Shown here: positions 26,325-34,695 of the stretch, in pieces | How positions within the stretch are numbered: the first letter of the stretch is position 1 | How the letters are laid out: the number at the start of each line of letters is the position of its first letter | Assembly: GCF_030161435.1 (NCBI RefSeq) | Contig: NZ_BSSV01000008.1 | Coordinates: forward strand, 62,001 to 126,000 | Direction: 5' to 3' | DNA length: 64,000 bases | Origin: Thalassotalea loyana | GTDB taxonomy: Bacteria > Pseudomonadota > Gammaproteobacteria > Enterobacterales > Alteromonadaceae | Translations under genes and position numbers: made by a program | The notes under the pieces: model-generated | The model's database searches: none | The model's input: only the letters and a program-made list of their open reading frames with translations | Told to the model about the DNA's origin: nothing

Positions 26325-27161
26325 TTAGTTCGACCGATAACCAAACCGCGCCAAGTAATGCCACACCTTTTTCACGTCTTGCTCATCATAACCTTGCTGT
26401 GTAACAGCTAACCCTAATATCTTGGCATTCACTTTTTCGTTTTGCGCCAACGCTTTAGCCAGCTCAATATATCGAATACCGCGATACTCTGGATAACGAC
26501 TCATTTCTTCTATACTCAGCTCAAAGCCATTGTGCCACTTTACTGGCACGCCCAAGCTAAGCGCTTGTTGTTCAATCGCGCTATCACGATAAATAGGGTC
26601 AAGCACCACACATTCAATATCGTCTTTTAACGAAATTTCACCATGAATATGCGCTTCAACATAATCGTCAAGCATATCTGTTGTTGCCGCCAGTGCTTTA
26701 TCAATTAACCCGCTGACCTGCTCAAACGTCGCAAAGTCGTCAGGTTCAAAATAACTGTCGGGGTAACAAAAGGTAGTGCGAGCTAAAACATTGGGCTTAA
26801 GTTGAAAATAGGAAGAGCCGAAACGAGGTGATGCCCCTGCTTCGTATTGTTTAAAGTTTAGTGCGCCATACTTTGGCCTAAGACTATTTGGCGCATTATC
26901 GTACGCGCCATCAAAAACACGTTGCTCCCACAACCAGCGCTCTCCACCCTCGTGAGCGGTTAAACCACCATTACTTGTACCTGTTTCAAATTGCGACTTC
27001 AGGTAACCATCTTCTGCAATGGCTTGAAGTATAGGCTTGTTATCAGCAGTTATGCGATCAGGATGAAAGTTAATCGTGACAGCGCCTGTAACAAAAGACT
27101 CAGCCCCTGTAGACTTAAGCCTGATGTTTTCAATTGCCTGCTCGACTGGATTGTTGGTCAT
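26325..27161 (-). CDS. DUF3626 family protein
   Basis: 278 aa soluble protein. TINFHPDR near the N-terminus, SQFETGTSNGGLTA, GGERWLWEQRVFDGAY, PRFGSSYFQLKP, DDYVEAHIHGEI and PVKWHNGFEL are the conserved blocks of DUF3626, a family of unknown activity. It stands alone between the CsrB-like RNA and a GFA-family gene 35 bp upstream on the same strand. Confidence 0.82.
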   Translation of the reverse strand: MTNNPVEQAIENIRLKSTGAESFVTGAVTINFHPDRITADNKPILQAIAEDGYLKSQFETGTSNGGLTAHEGGERWLWEQRVFDGAYDNAPNSLRPKYGALNFKQYEAGASPRFGSSYFQLKPNVLARTTFCYPDSYFEPDDFATFEQVSGLIDKALAATTDMLDDYVEAHIHGEISLKDDIECVVLDPIYRDSAIEQQALSLGVPVKWHNGFELSIEEMSRYPEYRGIRYIELAKALAQNEKVNAKILGLAVTQQGYDEQDVKKVWHYLARFGYRSN

Positions 27162-27196
27162 GGCGTTATGACTTTCTATCTGCGCAAGATTTATGA

Positions 27197-27610
27197 CTAA
27201 CCGAACGCTCCTTGGTGCTGTTTGCCATTATCAGCGATAACTTCCCAGCTTGCTTTAGAGTCGGTAAATATATGATGTTTTACTTCTAATTGCTCATAAC
27301 CACTATCGAAAAGGCTAACAGGAATAAACGTGCGCTGATCGTCATTTTTGCCAGGTAACGGAGAGCCGCACACACTACAAAAATTTGTAAGCCAATCATG
27401 GTTAGGCTTTTGCCATTGCTTGATTAATTCTGTACCAGTGTGAAAAGAAACCGACTGAGTTGGCACAACAGTAACCGCAATGCCCCCACTTCCGGTAGAC
27501 TTTCGGCAAATAGAACAGTGACAAACATACACATCGGTAACAGGAACGTTGACTGAAAACGTAACCCCGCCACAATTACATGAACCTTTTGCCAATGTTT
27601 TATCTGTCAT
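27197..27610 (-). CDS. GFA (glutathione-dependent formaldehyde-activating enzyme)-like protein
   Basis: 137 aa zinc protein. Cysteine motifs CNCGGV, CHCSICRKSTG and FCSVCGSPLP match the Mss4-like GFA family (DUF636). Many family members are not true formaldehyde enzymes, so substrate is unknown. It probably forms a pair with the DUF3626 gene, with a 35 bp gap. Confidence 0.87.
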   Translation of the reverse strand: MTDKTLAKGSCNCGGVTFSVNVPVTDVYVCHCSICRKSTGSGGIAVTVVPTQSVSFHTGTELIKQWQKPNHDWLTNFCSVCGSPLPGKNDDQRTFIPVSLFDSGYEQLEVKHHIFTDSKASWEVIADNGKQHQGAFG

Positions 27611-27673
27611 GTCAAATCCCTGTGTGGTTATAGAGAAGCTGCCCTTGCTTTAGATAGGCTTATGATTAGCATT

Positions 27674-28156
27674 TTACATAAATGCCTTTTCAAATGAATT
27701 CATTTGCGAGAATAACAAGAATAGCGCAAAGGCGAAAATAAAACCTGAATAACCTAAGGCTTTATCCGACATACGCGCATAGGCTTTAGCAATTAACACA
27801 AAGGCAATCACGGCAATTGCTTTTACGGAATAATTCAAAAAGGTTAATTGATTAGGCGCGAGTTTACCGTTAACCGCGATAAACGACTCAAAAACAACAG
27901 CAAGTAAATAGCCTAAAACAAGCATAATACTAGAGATCGTTGTGGTATATAAACAGCACCGAGCAAGCCTCCAGCTCTCATTGACATTGAGCTTGTTATT
28001 TACATATTGCTCCGTTTTATTCGCAACGGTTTTATTAACAGGATCAAGGCAATCTAATAATACATTTTCAGCAATTTCATCATCAAAAACTTCAACAGCG
28101 TGAGCCGCTGCAGAGGCGGCTTTGATGTTATCTTTGTTGTTATTTGATTTGTTCAT
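27674..28156 (-). CDS. Membrane protein, unknown function
   Basis: 160 aa. The first 75 residues are hydrophilic; three hydrophobic helices follow (about 72-98, 108-126 and 133-155). No family recognised. It lies just outside the clear part of the cassette array, with no attC-like site on either side. Confidence 0.6.
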   Translation of the reverse strand: MNKSNNNKDNIKAASAAAHAVEVFDDEIAENVLLDCLDPVNKTVANKTEQYVNNKLNVNESWRLARCCLYTTTISSIMLVLGYLLAVVFESFIAVNGKLAPNQLTFLNYSVKAIAVIAFVLIAKAYARMSDKALGYSGFIFAFALFLLFSQMNSFEKAFM

Positions 28157-28255
28157 TGATGGGCCTGAGCTGACAAGATTGTTTCGAAGAGTTGATAATA
28201 ATTGATTAGAGTTAAAGAAAACTGAATCAACGGAGTTATCTTTAATTATCTGACT

Positions 28256-28669
28256 TTACTGTTTATTTATATGAATTTTACGAACTGATTTTACAAGCTT
28301 TTTAGTAAAGTCACGCTGAATTAAATACATAACCTCGATAATATAAACAGGTAAAGATTTTATAATAACAATTAACCAATGGCCTTCTAACGATGCATGA
28401 GCTGAAAAGTGGAATATCGCAAATAATGCTGAACCAAAGAATAACACCATTAGGCTATGCGCTTTTACTATAGCATAATTCACGTCCGCATAATTAAAGC
28501 GCTTAACTTTTATTTTTTTAAGCTCGCGCATTTTTAGGTATTTAGAAAAATTAAAAAAAGCTACCTTGAGTTTTTGTAATGCAATAACAACTAACGCACC
28601 GACAATTGCCGCAGGGAATAAATCAATCCAAAACTTTAGTGTTATCCAATTCCCAAAAAGTTCATCCAT
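28256..28669 (-). CDS. Membrane protein, unknown function
   Basis: 137 aa with hydrophobic helices near residues 12-32, 68-92 and 98-118 separated by lysine-rich segments. AT-rich like the cassette genes. It has a degenerate attC-like site on its upstream side only, so whether it is the last cassette or flanking chromosome is open. Confidence 0.55.
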   Translation of the reverse strand: MDELFGNWITLKFWIDLFPAAIVGALVVIALQKLKVAFFNFSKYLKMRELKKIKVKRFNYADVNYAIVKAHSLMVLFFGSALFAIFHFSAHASLEGHWLIVIIKSLPVYIIEVMYLIQRDFTKKLVKSVRKIHINKQ

Positions 28670-28687
28670 ATACTGAATCCTTCATTT

Positions 28688-28770
28688 GTATATCGCCCCA
28701 TTAAGGGACTTATGATGGCTTATTAAATCTTTAAAGAGCAGTTTAATTGAATCAAGCACTAACAATGCCA
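28688..28770 (-). repeat. Degenerate attC-like site
   Basis: TATCGCCCCATTAAGGGACT aligns with the start of the well-formed sites (AACGCCCCAATAAGGGGCT) and continues TTATGATGGC, but the far half has decayed and the terminal TTGTTAG is missing. It lies just downstream of the two-gene unit 28787-29393. Confidence 0.4.
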
Positions 28771-28786
28771 ATCTATTCAAGGCTTC

Positions 28787-29050
28787 TTAGCTTTTTTGCT
28801 CTCCAGCAAAGTAAGAAACGGTTCCTGTAACACCTGCGGAAATTATAGGGCCTATAATAACCCACACATCTTTAGCCGAAGTAGGATTAACAAAAAATGC
28901 TATTACACCGCCAATTGCCAAAATCCCGCAAATAACGCCAACAAACCAAATAATACCCAACCTAGTTTTTACATCTCCATGTGCTTTTATTTGTTCAGTA
29001 GATAAAGTTACAGCTTTTCCACTACTTAAAGAGCTTGAGCTACTGAGCAT
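28787..29050 (-). CDS. Small two-helix membrane protein (cassette)
   Basis: 87 aa from the ATG at 29050, which has AAAGGAGG at ideal spacing; a longer in-frame start runs into the upstream gene and is rejected. A serine-rich start is followed by two hydrophobic helices (about 32-53 and 63-80). Function unknown. It overlaps the preceding gene by 11 bp, forming a two-gene cassette. Confidence 0.65.
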   Translation of the reverse strand: MLSSSSSLSSGKAVTLSTEQIKAHGDVKTRLGIIWFVGVICGILAIGGVIAFFVNPTSAKDVWVIIGPIISAGVTGTVSYFAGEQKS

Positions 29051-29393
29051 AAGTTCCTCCTTTAAGGATTTGAAGATCAACTTTACATGAATCGCCAATC
29101 TTATGGCTGTATGCGACAAGGTACAATTCTCTATTGGTGGTATCTATTGTGCCAAGATGTATAGGCTCTAAAGTCGCTGCATTAGTGAACTTATGCCAAT
29201 TAACCAATTCAATATGCGCATGCGATTGAGATTTAGCGAACCATTTTACAGAGGAATAATTTTCAGAGTTTTCTATGAATTCAAACGTTAAATCTAAAAG
29301 CCAGCCATCTAGTGATGTTCTAATGCTAGTTTCGGCATTATGCTTCATTATAAAAAAAGTGGAGTGTACCAATTCTTTATCATTTATTATCAT
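29040..29393 (-). CDS. Hypothetical protein (cassette)
   Basis: 117 aa, beta-rich soluble protein with WLLDLTFEFIENS and NRELYLVAYSHKIGDSC. No family recognised with confidence. Ribosome site is weak at the first ATG; a later ATG at 29348 is possible. Its end overlaps the following membrane-protein start, suggesting coupled translation within one cassette. Confidence 0.6.
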   Translation of the reverse strand: MIINDKELVHSTFFIMKHNAETSIRTSLDGWLLDLTFEFIENSENYSSVKWFAKSQSHAHIELVNWHKFTNAATLEPIHLGTIDTTNRELYLVAYSHKIGDSCKVDLQILKGGTYAQ

Positions 29394-29422
29394 CTATATT
29401 GTAGCTCCGATTTGAAATAAAA

Positions 29423-29516
29423 CTAACGCCCTAATAATGGAAAAAAGTTCTTCACTAAGATATTGAGGGACTAAATAGTAATTTATTTTTATCCTTGTTA
29501 ATTAGTTTGTTAACCG
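29423..29516 (-). repeat. attC site
   Basis: Plus-strand view: CTAACGCCC at one end and TTTGTTAACC at the other, 94 bp apart. The central arms are AT-rich and diverged from the main family, but position (immediately after the stop of the 29525-30007 gene) and end motifs fit. Confidence 0.6.
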
Positions 29517-29524
29517 TAGATTTA

Positions 29525-30007
29525 CTACAGTAGATGGATTCTCAATTCTGCATACCGTTCTTGTACGGTTTCTAATTTCTTTGGTAACCTACTATCAACT
29601 AAAATATTTATATGTTCTATGATGTCAACTCTAGGATCGTTTCCAAAAACATTACGGTCAAAAAACTTTGCCTCTAGACCTCCTAGACGGCTGACTTTCA
29701 TAAAGTTAATGAAATCTGTATACCAACTTGCATTGCTGATAGAGTTTGAGTCGCCTAAATAATCAATTATTGAGTCACAAAAACCTTCGAATGAAATCCA
29801 TGCACTATTCCACACAATACGACGTTCCGCATTTTTTAACTCTTCAGCGATAGCTTTTGCCATCTTTCTTTGAGCCAAAAATTCATGCTTTCTGTCCTCC
29901 AAGAAATCCAATAGTTCGGTAGCAGGCACTTCTTTGTCTTTAAGATTTTTTCTTATCTCAATAAATGCACTAATGTAATCTTTGTGTATTATGAGAATCC
30001 CTTCCAT
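29525..30007 (-). CDS. Hypothetical soluble protein (cassette)
   Basis: 160 aa, largely helical, with the basic/acidic segment LAQRKMAKAIAEELKNAERR and the tryptophan-containing VWNSAWISFEGF. No family recognised. Single-gene cassette: attC directly downstream and a divergent attC upstream at 30113-30210. Confidence 0.65.
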   Translation of the reverse strand: MEGILIIHKDYISAFIEIRKNLKDKEVPATELLDFLEDRKHEFLAQRKMAKAIAEELKNAERRIVWNSAWISFEGFCDSIIDYLGDSNSISNASWYTDFINFMKVSRLGGLEAKFFDRNVFGNDPRVDIIEHINILVDSRLPKKLETVQERYAELRIHLL

Positions 30008-30112
30008 CAGAGGTTCAACATGATTTTTGAATAATTTATTTTTTAAGACTCGTACCCCGAAATAAACCCTGTTAAAAAGCTTTGTGTTGATTTAATCATA
30101 ATTTCCCTTTAG

Positions 30113-30210
30113 TGATAATGCCGTAATAAAGCACTTATAAGTTCATTGCTAAATTAGCCAAGTAAAACGGAGCATAGTCAAGCTTTAATGGCGCCCAAAT
30201 TAATAAGCTT
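30113..30210 (-). repeat. Divergent attC site
   Basis: ATAATGCC...AAATTAGCCAAGTA...CGGAGCATAGTCAAGCTTTAATGGCG...TAAGCTTAG aligns base by base along its length with the 34599-34695 site, but both core sites are mutated (ATAATGC for ATAACGC, AAGCTTAG for ACTTGTTAG). Probably decayed. It lies 208 bp after the abortive-infection-like gene; the rest of the 30008-30418 gap shows nothing else. Confidence 0.5.
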
Positions 30211-30418
30211 AGTAAGAATACCATACTGAGAAAAGCACACTCTAGCAATCACTTATCCTTTTATAATCATAAACTTATTAAAAACATCTCAAACACGGCA
30301 AAACTTTCCTTTATTTTCAATAATCATTACCTACAATTTAACTATCAGAGAGAATATTTGATGAATTTTCCATACATCAATACCCTAGCCTTTGTATTTA
30401 TCAAAGAAAATTGTGAGG

Positions 30419-31918
30419 CTACTTTTCCTCTAAATGAAATTCTTGTGAGTTAATATTATATTGAATCTCTGATGGTGTGTTCTTGAGCTTTACATTAATC
30501 AGCTCCATAGCTTTAGAGAAAATTTTATATTCTTGATAAAGCCTGTTGAAATCGATCCCGCTTTCTATTGCCGCAATTTTAACATTTCCATGATTGTCTT
30601 CATTGTATAATTCGACAGATTCGGTTGAGTTTACTACATTGATTATTTTAGGTAATACCTTAGAGAGCCACTCATCCATTGAGTAATTGAATCCTGAAAC
30701 TGATGATGTTATGAACTCTCCAAAATATGAATCACTAAAGTTAAAATAAAAAACCCCTCTATTCATAGCAGAAATGAAATCTGAATGTTCTTTTCTCCAT
30801 TTATCTTTATCCTTTCTTCTAGCTCCGACAATATCTTGAACAAAATTGTTAAAATCCTCTTCTTCGTCAATGAAATCCCAAACTATATATCTACAAAGCT
30901 CTGACTTCGATAAAACTATGACTTTTCTGACATTTAAATTGTCGATATCCTCTATTACTTGCTCAAAGGAGAGGTAGACTTTTATGTCACAACTAGGCCT
31001 TATATTTTCACCCATCTCATTATATGAAGTGATTGATTCATATTCAGATAAAGCAAACGCTGAAGCATTGTAAAGTGAAGGATGAGTGATCGAGTTTGCT
31101 AAAATAGATCTGTCTAAATTTTCAAATAGTTTACTCACCTCTATCAGCTCTTTTTTCTCAGAGCTATTACTGACAAGCCCATCATAAAAAATTAATGCAA
31201 GTTCATATCTACTAAGTTGAGCTTTAAATAACTTAAAGTAATGTTCAGAGTTAACTTTCTCACTTTGATAAATGAACCTAAGAATTGAATACAGGTTAAT
31301 GAAATATTGTTCTGCTTGAGTTTTAATAGCCCCCCCAAAAGTAAGATAAGAGTATTCTATTAGTTCTTTATTTGGAAACTCCTTTACTATATGTTCTATG
31401 TTAATGTGATGCTTTACAAACTCTAAATAGTAATATTTAAAACAACTTTTCCCAGATAACCCGTTCGAATTCCCTTCCGGAATAATATGTTGTTGTTTTA
31501 CTATTTCATTGTGTAAATCAATTAAGCTAAAAAGGGTTGTTTCAAAGTTTTGTATATCCATTGATTCACTTTGCTTGTCTAGTGCATTAGCAGAACGTTC
31601 AAACTGCTTCCTAGACTCCTTTAACTCTCTATGTTGTATAACGATGGTTATTAATACACCTGTAAATGCCAGGAATGATAAAATAGGATTTAAAACTCCT
31701 CCCATGAAATCACCGTATTCCCCCCAACTAAATCCCCCATCATTTTTTCTGTTAAATATGGTATTTACTAAAATCACAATGAAGCTTAAATAAACAGCGT
31801 ATTGAACTAATTTAAACAAGCTTTTTGTTAATGACTCACTTGTCAAATCGAAAAAACCGTCAAATTTTCTGAATGCAGAATCATTTATTTCATTCCATTT
31901 CTTTTTAATATTTTTCAT
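30419..31918 (-). CDS. Putative phage abortive infection protein (putAbiC-like)
   Basis: 499 aa. Two N-terminal membrane helices (about 32-53 and 76-94) surround GEYGDFMGGVLNPILSFLAF, then a charged coiled coil (QHRELKESRKQFERSANAL) and QNFETTLFSLIDLHNEIV. This order is the signature of the putAbiC family, annotated as putative phage abortive infection proteins. The remaining 370 residues are soluble, including a later YRYELALIFYDGL-type helical stretch. Family role in defence is by annotation rather than by mechanism. The cassette location fits mobile defence cargo. Confidence 0.75.
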   Translation of the reverse strand: MKNIKKKWNEINDSAFRKFDGFFDLTSESLTKSLFKLVQYAVYLSFIVILVNTIFNRKNDGGFSWGEYGDFMGGVLNPILSFLAFTGVLITIVIQHRELKESRKQFERSANALDKQSESMDIQNFETTLFSLIDLHNEIVKQQHIIPEGNSNGLSGKSCFKYYYLEFVKHHINIEHIVKEFPNKELIEYSYLTFGGAIKTQAEQYFINLYSILRFIYQSEKVNSEHYFKLFKAQLSRYELALIFYDGLVSNSSEKKELIEVSKLFENLDRSILANSITHPSLYNASAFALSEYESITSYNEMGENIRPSCDIKVYLSFEQVIEDIDNLNVRKVIVLSKSELCRYIVWDFIDEEEDFNNFVQDIVGARRKDKDKWRKEHSDFISAMNRGVFYFNFSDSYFGEFITSSVSGFNYSMDEWLSKVLPKIINVVNSTESVELYNEDNHGNVKIAAIESGIDFNRLYQEYKIFSKAMELINVKLKNTPSEIQYNINSQEFHLEEK

Positions 31919-31963
31919 AAATGAGGCTTACTTTACCTACGTTACTAAAAAACTAAAGCGGTA

Positions 31964-32065
31964 AGCTAACTCCTTGGAGAGCAGCTTATAATGCTTGACT
32001 AAAACTTTGAGAGAAGCGGAACCGAGCTAAACGTGAGCAGTCCCGCTTTGTTAATTTGTTATTTG
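31964..32065 (-). repeat. attC site overlapping the 3' end of the preceding ORF
   Basis: Plus-strand view: AGCTAACTCC ... GCTTATAATGCTTGACTAAA ... GCGGAACCGAGCTAAACGTGAGCAGTCCCGC ... TTGTTATTTG (segments separated). It resembles the 37637-37739 site (shared CGGAACCGAGC / GAGGAACCGAGC arm) more than the main family. The last 18 codons or so of the upstream ORF lie inside it. Confidence 0.75.
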
Positions 32066-32360
32066 CTGTTTTAACCCAAACAGGAATTCGTAAATTTTTT
32101 GAATTATTTACAACTGTTTTTTGAAAGGAAGTTAACTCTTTCCCTTCAACGTTAACATTCAAATTTAAAGCAACGAAACCTTCAGGCATATACTCAGAAA
32201 CTACAAACTTGGTTCCTGGTGGAAAGTTAATGCCCGACTGGGTATTTAAGCTTACATTTGAAACCCATACTTCTGGTGAACTGTTGTGAATATGTAAGTA
32301 AGCAAATACGGATATTGCTCCGATTACAAATCCTAAAAACAGGGTTAATAATGACTTCAT
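31986..32360 (-). CDS. Hypothetical single-pass membrane or exported protein (cassette)
   Basis: 124 aa from the ATG at 32360 with AAGGAAAG upstream; a TTG start 12 codons earlier is rejected. An N-terminal hydrophobic helix (SLLTLFLGFVIGAISVFAYL) acts as anchor or signal. The beta-rich domain ends at LTKRDCSRLARF, and the final residues are encoded by the attC itself. Function unknown. Confidence 0.65.
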   Translation of the reverse strand: MKSLLTLFLGFVIGAISVFAYLHIHNSSPEVWVSNVSLNTQSGINFPPGTKFVVSEYMPEGFVALNLNVNVEGKELTSFQKTVVNNSKNLRIPVWVKTANNKLTKRDCSRLARFRFSQSFSQAL

Positions 32361-32387
32361 ACTTTCCTTGTAATCTAAAAAACTCAC

Positions 32388-32485
32388 CGTGCGCAATCGC
32401 TTATTTTTTCAGCATCCTTGCCCACTTTTTTTATGAATCTACTTTGTACCAAATTTCATAACCCATTGCTAGATAAGAAAATAAT
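32388..32485 (-). repeat. ORF-less repeat element, copy B
   Basis: TGCGCAATCGC...GCATCCTTGCCCACTTTT...TATGAATCTACTT...AAATTTCATAACCCATTGCTAGA. About 98 bp, clearly related along its length to 39508-39605 seven kilobases away. GTGCGCAA and TTGCCCAC can pair, giving an attC-like hairpin. No ORF lies between it and the next site at 32512, so it may be an empty cassette or a decayed attC. Confidence 0.55.
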
Positions 32486-32511
32486 ATTTTTAGAAATATG
32501 AATTGTGATGT

Positions 32512-32590
32512 TCAAGCCAACGCCACTATTGTTCGTTTTTTTCTTTGTTCAACAACAAGGAGTTCAACCTTGCGTTATGCAGTGGCTTGA
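32512..32590 (-). repeat. Short attC site of a different family
   Basis: TCAAGCCA at one end pairs with TGGCTTGA at the other; inside these are CAACGCCACT and GCGTTATGCAGTGG, giving typical core sites and a hairpin with a bulge. At 79 bp it is shorter than its neighbours and has different arms, so this cassette probably came from another source array. It lies 9 bp after the DHFR/RibD-like gene. Confidence 0.75.
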
Positions 32591-32599
32591 GTCAACTCG

Positions 32600-33163
32600 C
32601 TATGAGTAAGTAACACCATACTTAATTTGCACAAACTCATTTGGAAAGGTAACAGCTTCCACATTGACTAAGTTTACTGGGTGATTGAGTTTACCAAATA
32701 GCGGTATGCCCTCACCCAATAACACGGGTGCTTGGGTAATGATCATTTCGTTGATTAGTTTTAGGTTGAGAAAAGAAGTAATTGTTGTGCCGCCATCAAC
32801 GTAAGCGTGCCTGAAACCCTTTTGCTCAAGCTGCTCAATGAGCGCAGGAATACCACCAGAATATATTTCCACTTTATCCGCCAAGTTTTCAGGTGGAGAC
32901 GTTAGCGTTTTACTTAGTACGTAAATTTTTCTGTCGCCATACGGCCATTGCTCAGGTGATAAGTTGAAAGACGAAATGACTTCCATGCACTTTCTTCCGA
33001 TAATCATACAATCAACGGAACTGATAAAGTTATTAAACCCCATATCAGGGTTCGACGACATATCTGCGCTAGAGTTACCTGCGGCATGCAACCAATCAAC
33101 ACCACCTTCTGGGGTTGCGATGTAGCCATCAGCACTTGTGGCGATAAAAACAGAACATTTCAT
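32600..33163 (-). CDS. DHFR/RibD C-terminal-like reductase (cassette)
   Basis: 187 aa. SVFIATSADGYIATPEGGVDWL opens the protein, then CMIIGRKCMEVI, IYVLSKTL, HAYVDGGTTITSFL and PVLLGEGIPLFG, in the order of the dihydrofolate-reductase-like/RibD C-terminal family. Such proteins use NADPH; the substrate is usually unknown, and it need not confer trimethoprim resistance. Its own attC follows directly. Confidence 0.87.
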   Translation of the reverse strand: MKCSVFIATSADGYIATPEGGVDWLHAAGNSSADMSSNPDMGFNNFISSVDCMIIGRKCMEVISSFNLSPEQWPYGDRKIYVLSKTLTSPPENLADKVEIYSGGIPALIEQLEQKGFRHAYVDGGTTITSFLNLKLINEMIITQAPVLLGEGIPLFGKLNHPVNLVNVEAVTFPNEFVQIKYGVTYS

Positions 33164-33355
33164 AGTTTTCTCTAATCTAAAAATTTGGCAACTAAAACGC
33201 TTACGGCGCTAAAACGTTTTCATTTATACACTGTAAGTTAGCATCACTTTCTTTTGAATCCGAGTAGGAATAGAAACGTGAACAATTACCCTTGCCTTCA
33301 AATAGTAATGAAATTCCTTACTCTAAACGTGTTACGAGTGTTACTAATTCACTAT

Positions 33356-34234
33356 TTATTTTGACCATTTATTGATGAAGCTTAGATACTTGGAAAATAC
33401 GACTTTGCCTTGTTTAGGGGCTGATTTAGTATAGCTATGGGTTCCCCCTTTAACTTCATGATACTCAAACACATGATCTATCTTCTCTAGCTCCAAAACA
33501 AATTCACGACTCAATTCTACAGGTACTACAGGATCTTCATCCCCATGAGATAAAAAGAATGGTGGGTCATTTACATCAAGATAAGTCACGGGTGACATTG
33601 CAGCTAAAATCGCGCTCTTATCCGCAGTATTTTCAGGCATTAAACGTTTAACCCATGATAGTTGTGCGTACCTTGGATTAGTCAAATCAGGAATGGGAGA
33701 AGATTGCGCAGCAACTGCTCGAACAGAGGAATCAACATCAGTGTATAAACCGTGATCAGAAAAGTAAGTTGAGTTTCCTGTTACACCAACCATTACCGCT
33801 AAATAACTTCCTGCCGAAGAACCGCTAACAATAATGCGCTCAGGGTCTATATGGTACTTATCAGCGTTAGCTTTTAAGAAACGAACGGCAAGCTTAATAT
33901 CCTCTATTGCTGACGGAAATTTGTGTTTAGGCGCCAGCCTATACATTGCACTTGCCGCGACAAACCCGCGTGTTGAAAACTTAACAATTTGCTTGTTCTT
34001 ACGGCTCTTATCTCCAGAAATAAAGCCGCCGCCATGAACTAATAAAATGACAGGTCGAGGCTTTGCTGAGTATTTTTCTGGGAATGCAATGTTAATGGAC
34101 AGTTCAACATCATCAATTTTACCTATTGGAATATTCTCATGTAACCCTGTTAACAGCGTTGAATTTTCCGAAGTTCCATGCGCTTGAGCGCTTAAAACAA
34201 ATAGAGCAATAGCGAAATACTTAGATAGTTTCAT
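33356..34234 (-). CDS. Exported alpha/beta hydrolase (esterase/lipase-like)
   Basis: 292 aa from the ATG at 34234, giving a clean signal peptide (KLSKYFAIALFVLSAQAHG). Longer in-frame starts run through the neighbouring site and are rejected. Catalytic features: oxyanion HGGGFISGD, nucleophile GSSAG, acid SHGDEDPVVP and His in GGTHSY. This is the BD-FAE/carboxylesterase group, probably periplasmic or secreted. No convincing attC follows it (33164-33355 shows only a weak hairpin), and the upstream site is truncated, so its insertion history differs from its neighbours. Confidence 0.87.
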   Translation of the reverse strand: MKLSKYFAIALFVLSAQAHGTSENSTLLTGLHENIPIGKIDDVELSINIAFPEKYSAKPRPVILLVHGGGFISGDKSRKNKQIVKFSTRGFVAASAMYRLAPKHKFPSAIEDIKLAVRFLKANADKYHIDPERIIVSGSSAGSYLAVMVGVTGNSTYFSDHGLYTDVDSSVRAVAAQSSPIPDLTNPRYAQLSWVKRLMPENTADKSAILAAMSPVTYLDVNDPPFFLSHGDEDPVVPVELSREFVLELEKIDHVFEYHEVKGGTHSYTKSAPKQGKVVFSKYLSFINKWSK

Positions 34235-34245
34235 AGTGCCTTTAA

Positions 34246-34276
34246 ACCCATAACTCCCAATTAGGCGTTTGTTAGT
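34246..34276 (-). repeat. Truncated attC remnant
   Basis: CCATAACTCCCAATTAGGCGTTTGTTAG retains both attC ends (ATAACTCCC and TTGTTAG) but the central 65 bp or so are gone. It overlaps the stop of the DUF6980-like gene and sits just before the esterase start, suggesting an internal deletion. Confidence 0.5.
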
Positions 34277-34586
34277 TGTATTTACCACACTCGAGCCAGG
34301 CAGAAGACAAAAATTCACTTGGAATATTTTGTTCTGTCGGGTTATCAAAACCTAGTCCTTCAAGCACATCAAACCATAAATCTCTTTTTGATTCTGGTAA
34401 TTTTGAACCGCACCACGGACAGTAAAACATTTCCATAGTTACCGTTCCACCGTTATGGATTATCAATCCATACTCATCAAACTTTGGGTTGTAATTAACC
34501 AGAACATCAGGGCAATCAAACTCATTAGGATGATGTTCACACTTTAAACTTAACTGCCGATTCATTTGACTACAGCAATGTTCCAT
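34272..34586 (-). CDS. DUF6980-like zinc-ribbon-type small protein (cassette)
   Basis: 104 aa starting MEHCC at the ATG at 34586; the GTG four codons upstream is less likely. Features: CEHHPNEFDCPDVLV, FDEYGLIIHNGG, FYCPWCGSKLPESKRDLWFD. The pattern of paired cysteines and the PWCG(S/T)KLP block match a small uncharacterised family I know as DUF6980. Probably binds zinc; function unknown. Confidence 0.72.
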   Translation of the reverse strand: MEHCCSQMNRQLSLKCEHHPNEFDCPDVLVNYNPKFDEYGLIIHNGGTVTMEMFYCPWCGSKLPESKRDLWFDVLEGLGFDNPTEQNIPSEFLSSAWLECGKYN

Positions 34587-34598
34587 ATTGATGTTCAC

Positions 34599-34695
34599 CT
34601 AACGCCCCAATAACGGACTGATAAATGCTTGGCAAAAATTAGCGACGAAGGAGCATAAGCCAAGCGTTTTGCGTCCTTTTTAGTAACTTGTTAGC
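34599..34695 (-). repeat. attC site (main family)
   Basis: CTAACGCCCCAATAACGGAC ... ATGCTTGGCAAAAATTAGCG ... GGAGCATAAGCCAAGCG ... TAACTTGTTAGC. GCTTGGC and GCCAAGC pair. 97 bp. The stop of the adjacent gene lies in the terminal TTGTTAG. Confidence 0.88.

Noticed and set aside
28157-28255. attC between the two membrane-protein genes at the left end of the array
   Set aside because: No core sites or paired arms found; the gap is simply AT-rich, so the array limit was left at about 28.7 kb.
32600-33163. Trimethoprim-resistance dihydrofolate reductase cassette
   Set aside because: The sequence matches the RibD C-terminal/DHFR-like family broadly, not DfrA or DfrB proteins; resistance cannot be claimed.
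33262-33323. GAGTAGGAAT/ATTCCTTACTC hairpin after the esterase as a possible attC
   Set aside because: It has a bulged stem like attC but no AACGCC or GTTAG core sites at the correct distance. Left unassigned.
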